The position numbers and the translations under genes were made by a program. A stretch of 64,000 bases of DNA from Vicia villosa (lineage: Eukaryota; Streptophyta; Magnoliopsida; Fabales; Fabaceae), in the NCBI RefSeq assembly GCF_029867415.1, contig NW_026705209.1, forward strand, positions 558,001 to 622,000, in the 5' to 3' direction. This document shows, piece after piece, positions 22,541 through 33,530 of the stretch. Within the stretch, counting starts at the first letter, position 1. The number at the start of each line of letters is the position of its first letter. A model generated the notes under the pieces. That model was not told where the DNA came from and searched no databases. It saw only the letters and a list, made by a program, of their open reading frames with translations.

Positions 22541-23667
22541 TGAAGGATAGAAAAACACTTAGAAAGGGGGGATTTGAATAAGTGTGACTTTAAAAAATCT
22601 TAAGATAAAAACAATTAACACAATTATTTTTATCCTGGTTCGTTGTTAACGAAACTACTCCAGTCCACCCCCTTAAAGTGATTTACCTCAACTGAGGATT
22701 TAATCCACTAATGAATCTTGATTATAATGGTTTTCCACTAAGATACCCTCTAAGTCTTCTAGAGTATACTGATCACAACTTGATCACTCTAGGAATAAAC
22801 CACTTAGAAACTTCTAAGTCTTCTAGAGTCTACTGATCTCACTGATCACTCTAGGAACCTTTTATAAATCAATGTAAAATAAATGTTTACAAGAGTATTC
22901 AAATGCTTCTTAGAAAGCTATAATCACAACTGTTATATTTCTCTTAAGTTCTAAATTTAACTCTCACTAAGATATTACAAGTGAAGTGAGGTTGAAGATG
23001 AAGTTCGTAAGTAATGAATTCAGCAGCGTTTCAGTATTTTTGCAAGAGTTGTATATATCTGTTTTTGATCAGAACTTCATATTTATAGGTCTTTTGAGAA
23101 GATGACCGTTGGGAGCATTTAGTGCATTGCGTGTTCCGTACAGCTCTGCATTTAATGTTTCACACTTTTGTAAACTACCTCGAGCCTTGCTTTTGCTGCT
23201 TTTACTGACTTTGCCTTTTATAGCTTCTAACGATCCTTTTGTGAGTCAACGTAGCCTGTCATCTTGTACTTGCTTCTGATATGATGTTTGTAGTTACAAC
23301 GTTTGAATAATCAGAGTCAAACAGCTTGGTGCAGAGCATCTTCTTGTCTTCTGACTTTGAAGTGCTTGAGCGTGATACCATAAGAACTTCAGTGCTTCTG
23401 CTTCTGATCTCATGTTCTTCTGATACTTCATAGACCATGTTCTGATTCTACTTGACCATCTTCTGATGTCTTGCGAGAGCATGTTCTGATGTTGCAATCT
23501 TGAACCTTCTGAGTCAGTGCATCTTGCGCTGAATTGTGCATACTCTTTATATATTTCCTGAAATGGAAAATACAAAGGATTAGAGTACCACATTATCTTA
23601 TACAAAATTCATATACATTGTTATCATCAAAACAAGAATATTGATAGGAACAAATCTTGTTCTAACA
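22541..23667 (-). repeat. 5' LTR of the Sirevirus
   Basis: This is the partner of 12593-13724, 1127 bp. In + orientation it starts TGAAGGATAGAAAAACACTT and ends CAAATCTTGTTCTAACA. Read in the element's direction it opens TGTTAGAACAAGATTTGTTC, the same start as the LTR at 638. Confidence 0.92.
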
Positions 23668-23719
23668 TAATATTACTAAAAAGAAAGAGAAGATGAAGGG
23701 GTAGAATAAAAGCTTATTT

Positions 23720-23891
23720 CTTTTTTTTATATATAAAATAGAGTTGAAAAGTCAAATAATGAATTTGTTCAGTCTTATTATGAACAGTTGTAAAATTAAT
23801 TGAGTTTATTTTTTATATATAAAATAGAGTTGAAAAGTCAAATAATGCATTTGTTCAATCTTATTATCAACAACTGTAAAATTAATTGAGT
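23720..23891. repeat. 86-bp direct duplication inside the hAT-like element
   Basis: TATATAAAATAGAGTTGAAA and the following bases through GTAAAATTAATTGAG occur twice with a spacing of 86 bases and only a few differences. Two looser copies of an ATTTAATAAAA-TAATAACTTTAAT unit follow at about 23940-24080. Confidence 0.8.
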
Positions 23892-24618
23892 ATAACTGTA
23901 ACTAATTTCTACACTTATCTACCCACCTACCGTAAAACATTTAATAAAATAATAACTTTAATAATTAAAATAACCCTTATCTCCTCACATACTGTAAATC
24001 ATTTAATAAAAATAATATCTTTAATAATAAAAATGACACTTACTGTGAACCATTTAATAAAAGTAATAACTTTAATATAATAAAAATGAGAATAGTTTAT
24101 ATAATTTAATCTTTAAACTATTAATTTTATTTTATTAATTTGATTTTTATAAAACTTATATAGGGATTGTATTATTTGTATAGATTATTTACTATTTATA
24201 TATTTAATTTTAAAAATAATCAATTCTAAAAAATCAACGAAAAATATCCCGCTATCCGGTATTCCGCTATTCTCATTATTCCCATTTTTGGAGCAGACCG
24301 CTCCGCTATCCGAGATTAATAACTCTGATCTCACCTCAATCATCTTAAGATTTTTCAGGAACAGGTTAGAAGTAGAAGAATTGCTAGATGGTTCACATTG
24401 AAGATTATGACGAGTTAATGGCAGGAAGACCTCGACAGACGTTATCTTTCCGTTGTGCAACGTTTTAGACAAGCTGATTGTATACACTTTATACCGAGAT
24501 TTGACTTGTATACATTTTTTATTTCTTGTCTTTTTTTCCGCTTATGTATGTTTCTTGTACCATTTATAGCATCACTACATATTATTCTAAACGTATATGT
24601 ACGGGGTGTTACAAGCAA

Positions 24619-24943
24619 CACACCTTGTGAGTGACATACCTCATACTCATCCAAAACTTTAAGGTGATAGATGTGTGAGTTCTCTCACTTATAAAATCAA
24701 TGTGAGACTTTCCCACTCTTTGTTTATCAAAGTTTCCAACTCATACTTGTTATTCTCAACACTCATTCTCAAGTGTGAGTCTATTCACAGTGCTGTCCTT
24801 CAAGCGGAAGCTCTTTCATCCATATACACTTGTACCTCCGTTGACACTCTTTAACGGGACACCTCCTACCCACCACCATGTGGGAAGTACTTTTTATATA
24901 AGTGAAACAGTCTTTCACTCGAACCAAAGGCTCATGATACCAC
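24619..24943 (-). mobile_element. Probable TRIM-like remnant
   Basis: On the - strand TGGTATCATGAGCC (24929-24942) looks like a copia-type primer-binding site. It is followed by about 170 bp of non-coding sequence and then an LTR-like stretch starting TGTTGAGAATAACAAG (about 24760), with GTGGGAAAGTCTCACATTG. No second LTR or target duplication was found, so the identity is tentative. The solo LTR at 9611-24613 inserted at its left edge. Confidence 0.38.
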
Positions 24944-24944
24944 T

Positions 24945-25411
24945 TTCTACGGCCTCTTGAAAACACTTAGCTTCACCCTCATCAGTCAAGGTCATATACT
25001 CTTCAGAATTATACCTTGCAGAAGGTTGTCTATGCCTGTTAGACCTCCCAAGTTGAACTTGAGATGATTATGTAGCTTCACCAAGATTCTCATCCTTTGA
25101 CATATTTCTCCCCCCTTCGTCATCGTTAATTGGAATATTTACCTCATCTCCAAGTTGTTGGTCATCAACATAATCATATGGCTCACCATTCCAATCATCA
25201 GTAGCAATAGCATCTAAATTATGACTAGGTAATCGAATTGGATATTCAGTATTAAAGAAACTAATATCTTTCTTTGGTGTAGTCTTCTCTACCTTATCAA
25301 TGTCTACAATATCATGGTCTTCCATGAATACTACATCGCGGCTTCAGATAAGCTTATTCCTTACATGATCATACAACTTGTAACCAAAATCATCTTGCCC
25401 CCATTATTTTC
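24945..25411 (-). pseudogene. Copia integrase C-terminal / reverse transcriptase N-terminal fragment
   Basis: The - strand reads FGYKLYDHVRNKLI, a stop, then SRDVVFMEDHDIVDIDKVEK and an acidic linker to EEYMTLTDEGEAKCFQEAVES. These are the GYxLYDP...RDVVF and LLTDEGEP...SFQEA blocks that connect integrase to reverse transcriptase in copia elements. About 130 residues expected between this piece and the integrase start at 26502 are absent, so a deletion accompanies the LTR piece lying between them. Confidence 0.72.
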
Positions 25412-26507
25412 TGTTAATTCTCAGATGATCAGAGTCAATCAAGGGTTCGAGGAAGATCAAGGCTCAAGATCAAGATGATTAAACTAATTATTATTCCCTC
25501 TTATTTTCTGCTTTCATTCCCCTTCCCCGCATGTGTTTATTGTAATAGCGTAGGACATTTATCTTTTTGCCTTTAATTTTCGTATGATATTAATCGCTGT
25601 GGTTAGTAATTCTAGGGAGTGCAAGATAATTAATCGAACGTAGCTGACATTATTTACAAGATAAATAATTGAATTTAATCACATGATTGTGCACCCACAC
25701 ACCTTTAGGGTAACCCTTCTTGTTGCCCGTTGCCTTATATTGTTGCCTTGTTGCCTCTAAGTATACTAAATAGTCAAGTCCCTCGATTCCGAGGATACCT
25801 AAAGCAATGTTGCCTGTTGCCTTTAAAGTTATTGAAACTCCCTCGAGGTTGCCTTATAAAGTTATTGAAACTCCCTCGAGGTTTCCTTATAAAGAATGAT
25901 TGTCCCAATTGCTAAGGTATCCTTGCATGATGCCTAAAAATCTTAAATGACTATTATATCCTTCCCTTAGACTACCTGCCCTCTTTATGGCAAGGGACAG
26001 TCTTATGGCGAACGATAACTCGATGACCCTTCAACATCCAATTGAAAGACTTCCTACCCTCTTATGGTATGGATAGATCCTTTCGCCCGAAAAGCTAAAA
26101 GAACAAATTTCTAAACTTAGGGTAGTTGCTATTAATTGCTTGCTCTTTTTTCAAATTCAAATTCAAATTCAAAATCTTTTCCCACTTCTTTTCAAAGAAA
26201 CTTTTCAAAAAGACTACGCTTATTTACAAGCTAAAGTTTTATTCAAATTTCTATTCACACCTTACTTTTCAAATAATTCAAACATTTTTAAAACAAAGTG
26301 AGCTAAGAAATTAAGAGCCCATGGAAAACTATGGATGCAAAGGGTGCCTTACACCTTCCCTTTGTATAACTTACCCCCCGAACTCAAAATCTTTTCAAAA
26401 GGTCTTTTTCCGTTCTTTTAGCCTTTCTTTAAATTGGATAAAATAAAAGTTGGTGGCGACTCTTGCTTAACCGCGACATTTTTTTTGAAAGCCAGTTCAC
26501 CGTATTA
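25412..26507 (+). repeat. Tat/Ogre-type Ty3/gypsy LTR remnant
   Basis: The sequence from TGTTAATTCTCAGATGATCA to about CAGTTCACCGTATTA resembles a Tat-lineage LTR and leader. It contains GGGTGCCTTACACCTTCCCT, ACCCCCCGAACTC and TTGGTGGCGACTC, hallmarks of that group. A duplicated segment about 36 bp long (TTATAAAGTTATTGAAACTCCCTCGAGGTT type) lies at 25850-25890. No coding region is present and no target duplication was resolved, so it may be truncated. Confidence 0.6.
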
Positions 26508-27034
26508 TAGCTTGCAATAGGCATCAAATGATCCACAATACTCACCACCATTGTCAGCAGGAACACCTTTCAGCTTCTCGTCCCTCGACCTCTCAATAAA
26601 AGCATGAAATTATTTGAACTTCTCCAACACTTGGTCTTTTGTCTTCAAGGCATAAACCAATGGTTTCCTGAAACAATCATAAATCAAGGTAACAAAATAA
26701 AGTGTACCACTAAAAGATTTTACATTTAATGGACCACAAACATCAAAATATACTAATTGAAGCAACTTTGACTTTCTTAAAGGATACTCTAATTTGTTTA
26801 TCAACCATGCAATGAGAACACTTCTCCAAATCCGCATCCTTTAATCCTAAAAGAACATCATTTTTGGCTAAAACATTCAGCCTGTTTTAACTAATATGAC
26901 TAAGCTGACGGTGCCACAAAGATGCTTCCATGTCGATAGCGTTTACACTGTCCCTAGCAACCAAAGCTTTGGCCTAATATAGTTTATAAAACTTATTTCC
27001 TCTAGCCACAAACAAATTACCTTTGTTAAGTTTA
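26502..27034 (-). pseudogene. Copia integrase N-terminal half
   Basis: The - strand reads LNKGNLFVARGNKFYKLY, then LWHRQLSHIS (HHCC zinc site), KCSHCMVDKQIRVSF with its second cysteine pair, LQLVYFDVCGPLNVKSFSGT, FVTLIYDCFRKP (catalytic-core start) and SDNGGEYCGSFDAYC. This is the order expected for integrase. Several stops are present. The right edge is cut by the LTR array at 27035. Confidence 0.82.
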
Positions 27035-28419
27035 TGATAAGTGCCAAATTGTAGTTATTTTGTGTATAGTTTTGCGGCACTTATTTTCTCTTTTTCCTCA
27101 ATTTAGACTAGTTTTAGTGTATATTACATACAATATGTAGCTTTTGCGTTTAATCGAGTTTTTTATTCATTTATGTACCGACTAATAGTTTTTCATTCAT
27201 TTTGTAGGTATTTGAGCATGTATGGAGCATTGAGTAATAAAGCTTCAAGGATGCAATTTTGGATCAATAAAAAGAGAAGCAATTGAAGAAATAAAAAGTG
27301 CAGACTGGTGTGATTCGCCCGGGGGAGCAAATAGCTCGCCGGGCGAGTAAGGAAAATAATTGCAAAGTTTCTGCCTTGGGCCGCCTCTCGTTCGCCGGGC
27401 GGAAGAAGAAGGAGTCGCCGGGCGGAACAATTCATTCGCCGGGCGAAAATAGATATTTTTGCCACTTGATGATGTGGCGCAGGCTGTGTGGCCAGAAATA
27501 AGCCGTTCGCCGGGCGGAGCAATTGGCTCGCCGGGCGAACGCGTCGGGACAGATTTGTGTATATAGTTTCTTTTCATTTCATTTTTAGGGTTATGGTTTT
27601 GGGAGGCCAATTTTAGGGTTCTCTCAACTCCATCACCTTATTTCTTGGTAGATTAGGAGTGGATAACAACATTGGATCTTGCAATTGGTGGATTGGGAGT
27701 GTATTCTTCATCAATTGGTGTTGACAAACCAAGACATGTTTGCTTTCTCTTTCTCTCTTCTTTTTGTAATTTCCATTGTTGGGTTGTTTGTATGTATCTC
27801 CTTTGAACTCATGTATATTTGTTGATCATTATGTTGTATAAAGCTTGCTTTCATATCTCTGTGGATTATTATCTTGGATTTTTGCTTTGTTGCTATGTGT
27901 TTGAGTCGCTATGGAGATGTAGGGCTCTAATGCTTATCTAGGATAATTTTCTATTAACTTAATTGTAGAGATGGATTAGGTTGATAATCACTTAGTATCA
28001 CTTAGTGTCAGTGCTTAATGCTTCTGAATGGTCGTGTTTGTCTGAGAGATCGGTATCTACGGGAAGTTTGGATATCTCATGTGTTGTTTAGGTGGTTGAG
28101 AGATCGTCACTTAGATAATATTGTGGGTAGTATTGTTGACATGTGATAACATTTATAGGTTACAAGTTGAGTATATTCGGTCAATAAGTTTAAGTCTGTG
28201 AGAACTAGATCATATTCCAGCTTGACAATTCTATTCTATTAAGGAATGAGTAGTTTTCTTGTTGATACATTTACTTTCCTGCACATTTGATAACCAAACT
28301 CAAGAACGAATTAATATGTCGAATGGAACACATCTCTGTGGACTACGATACGATATAAATTTATCACCCGGGAATAATAACCCATTACTTTTGTTGCTTG
28401 CCGCTTTACCGCCACAACA
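27035..28419 (+). repeat. LTR 1 of the array
   Basis: This LTR is 1385 bp. It differs from LTRs 2 and 3 by a TACATACAATATGTAGC segment near 27125 (the others have TACATACATATGC) and by CGCCCGGGGGAGCAAATAG near 27316. It has no internal gene. Confidence 0.9.
27315..27566 (+). promoter_or_regulatory. GC-rich CGCCGGGCG repeats upstream of a TATA box in the array LTR
   Basis: Six exact CGCCGGGCG copies and one damaged copy lie at about 27316-27324, 27336, 27393, 27416, 27437, 27508 and 27529. Several are extended to near-palindromes such as TTCGCCGGGCGAA. They sit in otherwise AT-rich DNA and end 20 bases before TATATAG (27560-27566), the probable LTR promoter. Position suggests a U3 control region; function is an inference. 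The cluster recurs in all four LTRs (from about 30560, 33806 and 41555). Confidence 0.6.
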
Positions 28420-30284
28420 AAATGGCGCCGTTGCCGCGGATGTGCTTTGCATTGCGATTGTTTCTTTGTTTTTGAGTTGTAAATATCGTACATTTGTGAA
28501 TTTATATACTTTGTATAGTTATACTTGTTTTATTTTAGTATGGTTGACTTATTAAACAAGTTGAACTCGGATAGTCCTTTAATTTCAAATCTTCACTTTT
28601 CAACTTGTTTATTAATTTCACCAGACTTTTTGTTTTCTTATCATTTATGTTGTTTACTTATTGATGTAAATATTCTTGTTTTATAACATTTGTTTGAGTC
28701 TTTGTTAGGACACTTTCTTTAGGTTGCGCGGTGAATTCTCACCATGGATGGCATGATGGAGGAAGTTACTATCCGAGCCCAATAAAGGCGTCGAGCTTAC
28801 AACGTAAAACAAGCGCTCGTTGGGAGGCATCTAAACGGTTTTAAATTGTTTATAATTTTTCTTTTGTTTTCGAATGTTTGTGATCAAAGTTTGGCTCGAT
28901 AGCTTGAGGCCGCAATTGGTGATTTGTCAAGTTTGATCGTTGCGACTTGCAGATGTATGGTAATGATAGAGTTTAACATTTTGTACACGTTCGAGGTATG
29001 TGTTTATCGCTTTCTAGATGTAGCATATTCATGATACTTAGGCTTTTTGCAACTTGTATGCCATTCATTCTTTCGTATACTTGTTAATTTGTGAATCACT
29101 TTAGTTCCCAACCTTTTTGTGAGGAAGCTTTCCATTGTTTACATATGCGGGAGACCACAATTCTTGTTTTAACTAGATGTTATTATGTTTAATCTTTTGT
29201 TTGTATTGACTCTGTGAAAGCATAAAAATGATCAAGGCATTCTTGTTCCATTTTGAGCACAACTACCTTAGCCATATATTCATTTCACCTTGTGAGTGTG
29301 TGATCTTTTGTTAACCCCTTTGAGATTTTTGTCATTATCCATTTCGCTTTTTGAACTTGAGAATTAGTTCGCTTTTTGGTGGATTTTGATTGTTGTTTTT
29401 TCTTGAACCCTCAACCTTTTGTTGTTGTATGAGTTTTTACCTTGCCTTAGAAAGTTGGGAGTATTCATTGTATAACGTTGGTTGAATTCAAGTTGGGGAG
29501 AGCATTGATTATGTGCTTGTTTGGTTGGTTGAGTATGTGTTGAGGAAAGGAAAAAGAAAAGAAAAAAGAAAAAGAAAGAAGGAGAAAAATAGAAAGAAAA
29601 AAAAGAAAGAAAGAAAGAGGAAAAGCTTTGAAAAATAGTAAGACAAAAAGAGTATGGAATAAATTGTGCTAATAAGTTTTGTGCTTGGTGTGACACTTGG
29701 TGTGAAAGAAGAAGTGGATTGAAATTGTATTGTTTGAAACTTTGTGGAAGTTATATCTCCCTTAGAATTAGGCAAGTTTTTGTTTCGATTAGCTTTAGGA
29801 ATCATCCCTTTTTGTTTACCCGACCACATTACAACCTTGAAAAGCCCTTGTGATTTATGTTTTCATGTGTCAATGTGAATTTTTTTGAGATAAATGCATA
29901 ATTTTGTCTATTGTTTGCAAGATTGTTGGATGAGTGAAAATTCTTCATTTTGTGTTTTTCATCTACCGATGATTCTTTTTGCTAGGTGTGATTCATATGT
30001 GAACTTGCATTGTTTTAGAATGTTTGGCATAAATTTTGTATTTAGCATTCGTTTCATGTTTTTATGTTATCATCAAAGTAGTGGTAAGTAGTATACTTTG
30101 TGTGTACCGTTTTCGGTTGAGCCATACATTTGTTTCCTTCTTTAAAACTTGTCGTTTCGTGATTCTTTGATTGATCGTTTTTGTCATTTCGAGTTGTTTA
30201 GTTTTGTTTGAGGACAAACTTTTTTCTGAGTGAGTTTTGTTTGTTTCTTGTTTGAGGACAAACAAGTTTAAGTTGGGGAGAGTT
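28420..30284 (+). other. Interior 1 of the array
   Basis: This interior is 1865 bp. The primer-binding site TGGCGCCGTTGCCGCGGA is at 28423-28440. An almost pure purine strand runs 29542-29625 (only 29590 is a T). The polypurine tract AAGTTGGGGAGAGTT ends at 30284. Frames of 60-110 codons occur on both strands but none resembles a protein family. Confidence 0.85.
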
Positions 30285-31665
30285 TGATAAGTGCCAAATT
30301 GTAGTTATTTTGTGTATAGTTTTGCGGCACTTATTTTCTCTTTTTCCTCAATTTAGACTAGTTTTAGTGTATATTACATACATATGCTTTTGCGTTTAAT
30401 CGAGTTTTTGATTCATTTATGTACCGACTAATAGTTTTTCATTCATTTTGTAGGTATTTGAGCATGTATGGAGCATTGAGTAATAAAGCTTCAAGGATGC
30501 AATTTTGGATCAATAAAAAGAGAAGCAATTGAAGAAATAAAAAGTGCAGACTGGTGTGATTCGCCTGGCGGAGCAATTAGCTCGCCGGGCGAGTGAGGAA
30601 AATAATTGCAAAGTTTCTGCCTTGGGCCGCCTCTCGTTCGCCGGGCGGAAGAAGAAGGAGTCGCCGGGCGGAACAATTCATTCGCCGGGCGAAAATAGAT
30701 ATTTTTGCCACTTGATGATGTGGCGCAGGCTGTGTGGCCAGAAATAAGCCGTTCGCCGGGCGGAGCAATTGGCTCGCCGGGCGAACGCGTCGGGACAGAT
30801 TTGTGTATATAGTTTCTTTTCATTTCATTTTTAGGGTTATGGTTTTGGGAGGCCAATTTTAGGGTTCTCTCAACTCCATCACCTTATTTCTTGGTAGATT
30901 AGGAGTGGATAACAACATTGGATCTTGCAATTGGTGGATTGGGAGTGTATTCTTCATCAATTGGTGTTGACAAACCAAGACATGTTTGCTTTCTCTTTCT
31001 CTCTTCTTTTTGTAATTTCCATTGTTGGGTTGTTTGTATGTATCTCCTTTGAACTCATGTATATTTGTTGATCATTATGTTGTATAAAGCTTGCTTTCAT
31101 ATCTTTGTGGATTATTATCTTGGATTTTTGCTTTGTTGCTATGTGTTTGAGTCGCTATGGAGATGTAGGGCTCTAATGCTTATCTAGGATAATTTTCTAT
31201 TAACTTAATTGTAGAGATGGATTAGGTTGATAATCACTTAGTATCACTTAGTGTCAGTGCTTAATGCTTCTGAATGGTCGTGTTTGTCTGAGAGATCGGT
31301 ATCTACGGGAAGTTTGGATATCTCATGTGTTGTTTAGGTGGTTGAGAGATCGTCACTTAGATAATATTGTGGGTAGTATTGTTGACATGTGATAACATTT
31401 ATAGGTTACAAGTTGAGTATATTCGGTCAATAAGTTTAAGTCTGTGAGAACTAGATCATATTCCAGCTTGACAATTCTATTCTATTAAGGAATGAGTAGT
31501 TTTCTTGTTGATACATTTACTTTCCTGCACATTTGATAACCAAACTCAAGAACGAATTAATATGTCGAATGGAACACATCTCTGTGGACTACGATACGAT
31601 ATAAATTTATCACCCGGGAATAATAACCCATTACTTTTGTTGCTTGCCGCTTTACCGCCACAACA
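30285..31665 (+). repeat. LTR 2 of the array
   Basis: This LTR is 1381 bp and almost identical to LTR 3. It carries the CGCCTGGCGGAGCAATTAG variant of the first GC motif. Confidence 0.9.
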
Positions 31666-33530
31666 AAATGGCGCCGTTGCCGCGGATGTGCTTTGCATTG
31701 CGATTGTTTCTTTGTTTTTGAGTTGTAAATATCGTACATTTGTGAATTTATATACTTTGTATAGTTATACTTGTTTTATTTTAGTATGGTTGACTTATTA
31801 AACAAGTTGAACTCGGATAGTCCTTTAATTTCAAATCTTCACTTTTCAACTTGTTTATTAATTTCACCAGACTTTTTGTTTTCTTATCATTTATGTTGTT
31901 TACTTATTGATGTAAATATTCTTGTTTTATAACATTTGTTTGAGTCTTTGTTAGGACACTTTCTTTAGGTTGCGCGGTGAATTCTCACCATGGATGGCAT
32001 GATGGAGGAAGTTACTATCCGAGCCCAATAAAGGCGTCGAGCTTACAACGTAAAACAAGCGCTCGTTGGGAGGCATCTAAACGGTTTTAAATTGTTTATA
32101 ATTTTTCTTTTGTTTTCGAATGTTTGTGATCAAAGTTTGGCTCGATAGCTTGAGGCCGCAATTGGTGATTTGTCAAGTTTGATCGTTGCGACTTGCAGAT
32201 GTATGGTAATGATAGAGTTTAACATTTTGTACACGTTCGAGGTATGTGTTTATCGCTTTCTAGATGTAGCATATTCATGATACTTAGGCTTTTTGCAACT
32301 TGTATGCCATTCATTCTTTCGTATACTTGTTAATTTGTGAATCACTTTAGTTCCCAACCTTTTTGTGAGGAAGCTTTCCATTGTTTACATATGCGGGAGA
32401 CCACAATTCTTGTTTTAACTAGATGTTATTATGTTTAATCTTTTGTTTGTATTGACTCTGTGAAAGCATAAAAATGATCAAGGCATTTTTGTTCCATTTT
32501 GAGCACAACTACCTTAGCCATATATTCATTTCACCTTGTGAGTGTGTGATCTTTTGTTAACCCCTTTGAGATTTTTGTCATTATCCATTTCGCTTTTTGA
32601 ACTTGAGAATTAGTTTGCTTTTTGGTGGATTTTGATTGTTGTTTTTTCTTGAACCCTCAACCTTTTGTTGTTGTATGAGTTTTTACCTTGCCTTAGAAAG
32701 TTGGGAGTATTCATTGTATAACGTTGGTTGAATTCAAGTTGGGGAGAGCATTGATTATGTGCTTGTTTGGTTGGTTGAGTATGTGTTGAGGAAAGGAAAA
32801 AGAAAAGAAAAAAGAAAAAGAAAGAAGGAGAAAAATAGAAAGAAAAAAAAGAAAGAAAGAAAGAGGAAAAGCTTTGAAAAATAGTAAGACAAAAAGAGTA
32901 TGGAATAAATTGTGCTAATAAGTTTTGTGCTTGGTGTGACACTTGATGTGAAAGAAGAAGTGGATTGAAATTGTATTGTTTGAAACTTTGTGGAAGTTAT
33001 ATCTCCCTTAGAATTAGGCAAGTTTTTGTTTCGATTAGCTTTAGGAATCATCCCTTTTTGTTTACCCGACCACATTACAACCTTGAAAAGCCCTTGTGAT
33101 TTATGTTTTCAAGTGTCAATGTGAATTTTTTTGAGATAAATGCATAATTTTGTCTATTGTTTGCAAGATTGTTGGATGAGTGAAAATTCTTCATTTTGTG
33201 TTTTTCATCTACCGATGATTCTTTTTGCTAGGTGTGATTCATATGTGAACTTGCATTGTTTTAGAATGTTTGGCATAAATTTTGTATTTAGCATTCGTTT
33301 CATGTTTTTATGTTATCATCAAAGTAGTGGTAAGTAGTATACTTTGTGTGTACCGTTTTCGGTTGAGCCATACATTTGTTTCCTTCTTTAAAACTTGTCG
33401 TTTCGTGATTCTTTGATTGATCGTTTTTGTCATTTCGAGTTGTTTAGTTTTGTTTGAGGACAAACTTTTTTTTGAGTGAGTTTTGTTTGTTTCTTGTTTG
33501 AGGACAAACAAGTTTAAGTTGGGGAGAGTT
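31666..33530 (+). other. Interior 2 of the array
   Basis: This interior is 1865 bp with the same landmarks as interior 1: primer site at 31669, purine tract at about 32788-32871, polypurine tract ending at 33530. It shares GGCATTTTTGTTCC and CTTTTTTTTGAGTGAG with interior 3, where interior 1 has a C in each. Confidence 0.85.

Larger units (their letters stand above)
12593..23667 (-). mobile_element. Nearly complete Sirevirus (Ty1/copia, SIRE/Maximus-like), 11,075 bp
   Basis: Two long LTRs (1132 and 1127 bp) bound a - strand body in the order gag, protease, integrase, reverse transcriptase, RNase H, then an extra env-like region and a long non-coding 3' part. A primer-binding site adjoins the 5' LTR (at the right) and a GGGGGAGAT polypurine tract adjoins the 3' LTR (at the left). 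Flanking pentamers are CAATA (12588-12592) and TAATA (23668-23672), one mismatch apart. This layout matches Sireviruses. Stops and frameshifts in every gene make the copy inactive. Confidence 0.93.
12330..24327. mobile_element. hAT-like non-autonomous element, interrupted by the Sirevirus
   Basis: The left end CAGAGTTATGAATAGCG (12330) is mirrored at 24327 by CGAGATTAATAACTCTG, so both termini read CAGAGTTAT(G/T)AAT inward. The flanking 8-mers ATCTCAGC (12322-12329) and ATCTCACC (24328-24335) match at 7 of 8 positions, the duplication length expected for hAT. Subterminal GCTATC/GGAGCGGT motifs occur on both sides. Without the Sirevirus the element is about 0.92 kb and has no transposase frame. 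Confidence 0.7.
9611..24613 (+). mobile_element. Ty3/gypsy-type solo LTR, split by nested insertions
   Basis: The left end is TGTAATACCCTAATTTTT and the right end is GGGGTGTTACA, an inverted-end pair typical of Tekay-like chromovirus LTRs. AGCAA flanks it perfectly on both sides (9606-9610 and 24614-24618). After removing the TRIM pair (9764-10345) and the hAT/Sirevirus stack (12330-24335), about 2.4 kb of LTR remains, with no gypsy pol between the ends. It is therefore a solo LTR left by recombination. The assignment to Tekay rests on the ends only and is an inference. The segment 10346-12329 contains no credible gene. Confidence 0.75.

Noticed and set aside
9611..24613. Complete gypsy retrotransposon between AGCAA duplications
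   Set aside because: The pol between the ends is copia-type on the other strand and has its own LTRs and target duplication. Only one gypsy LTR is left.
27193..27610. Open frames with repeated SPGE-like residues in the array LTRs
   Set aside because: They arise from the GC-rich CGCCGGGCG repeats, occur on both strands, and sit in a promoter-like LTR region. The copies are too alike to show selection.
28423..28440. Fragment of a tRNA-Asp gene
   Set aside because: Only the 18 bases complementary to the tRNA 3' end are present, right after an LTR, which is a primer-binding site.
28259..28555. 98-codon frame repeated at 31505, 39254 and, altered, 42500
   Set aside because: It straddles the LTR end and the primer-binding site, so it cannot be a conserved gene of the element.
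29364..29829. Phe/Ser-rich frames of 106-110 codons in each interior
   Set aside because: They are the pyrimidine side of the GA-rich tract. Low complexity and absence of any family resemblance argue against coding.
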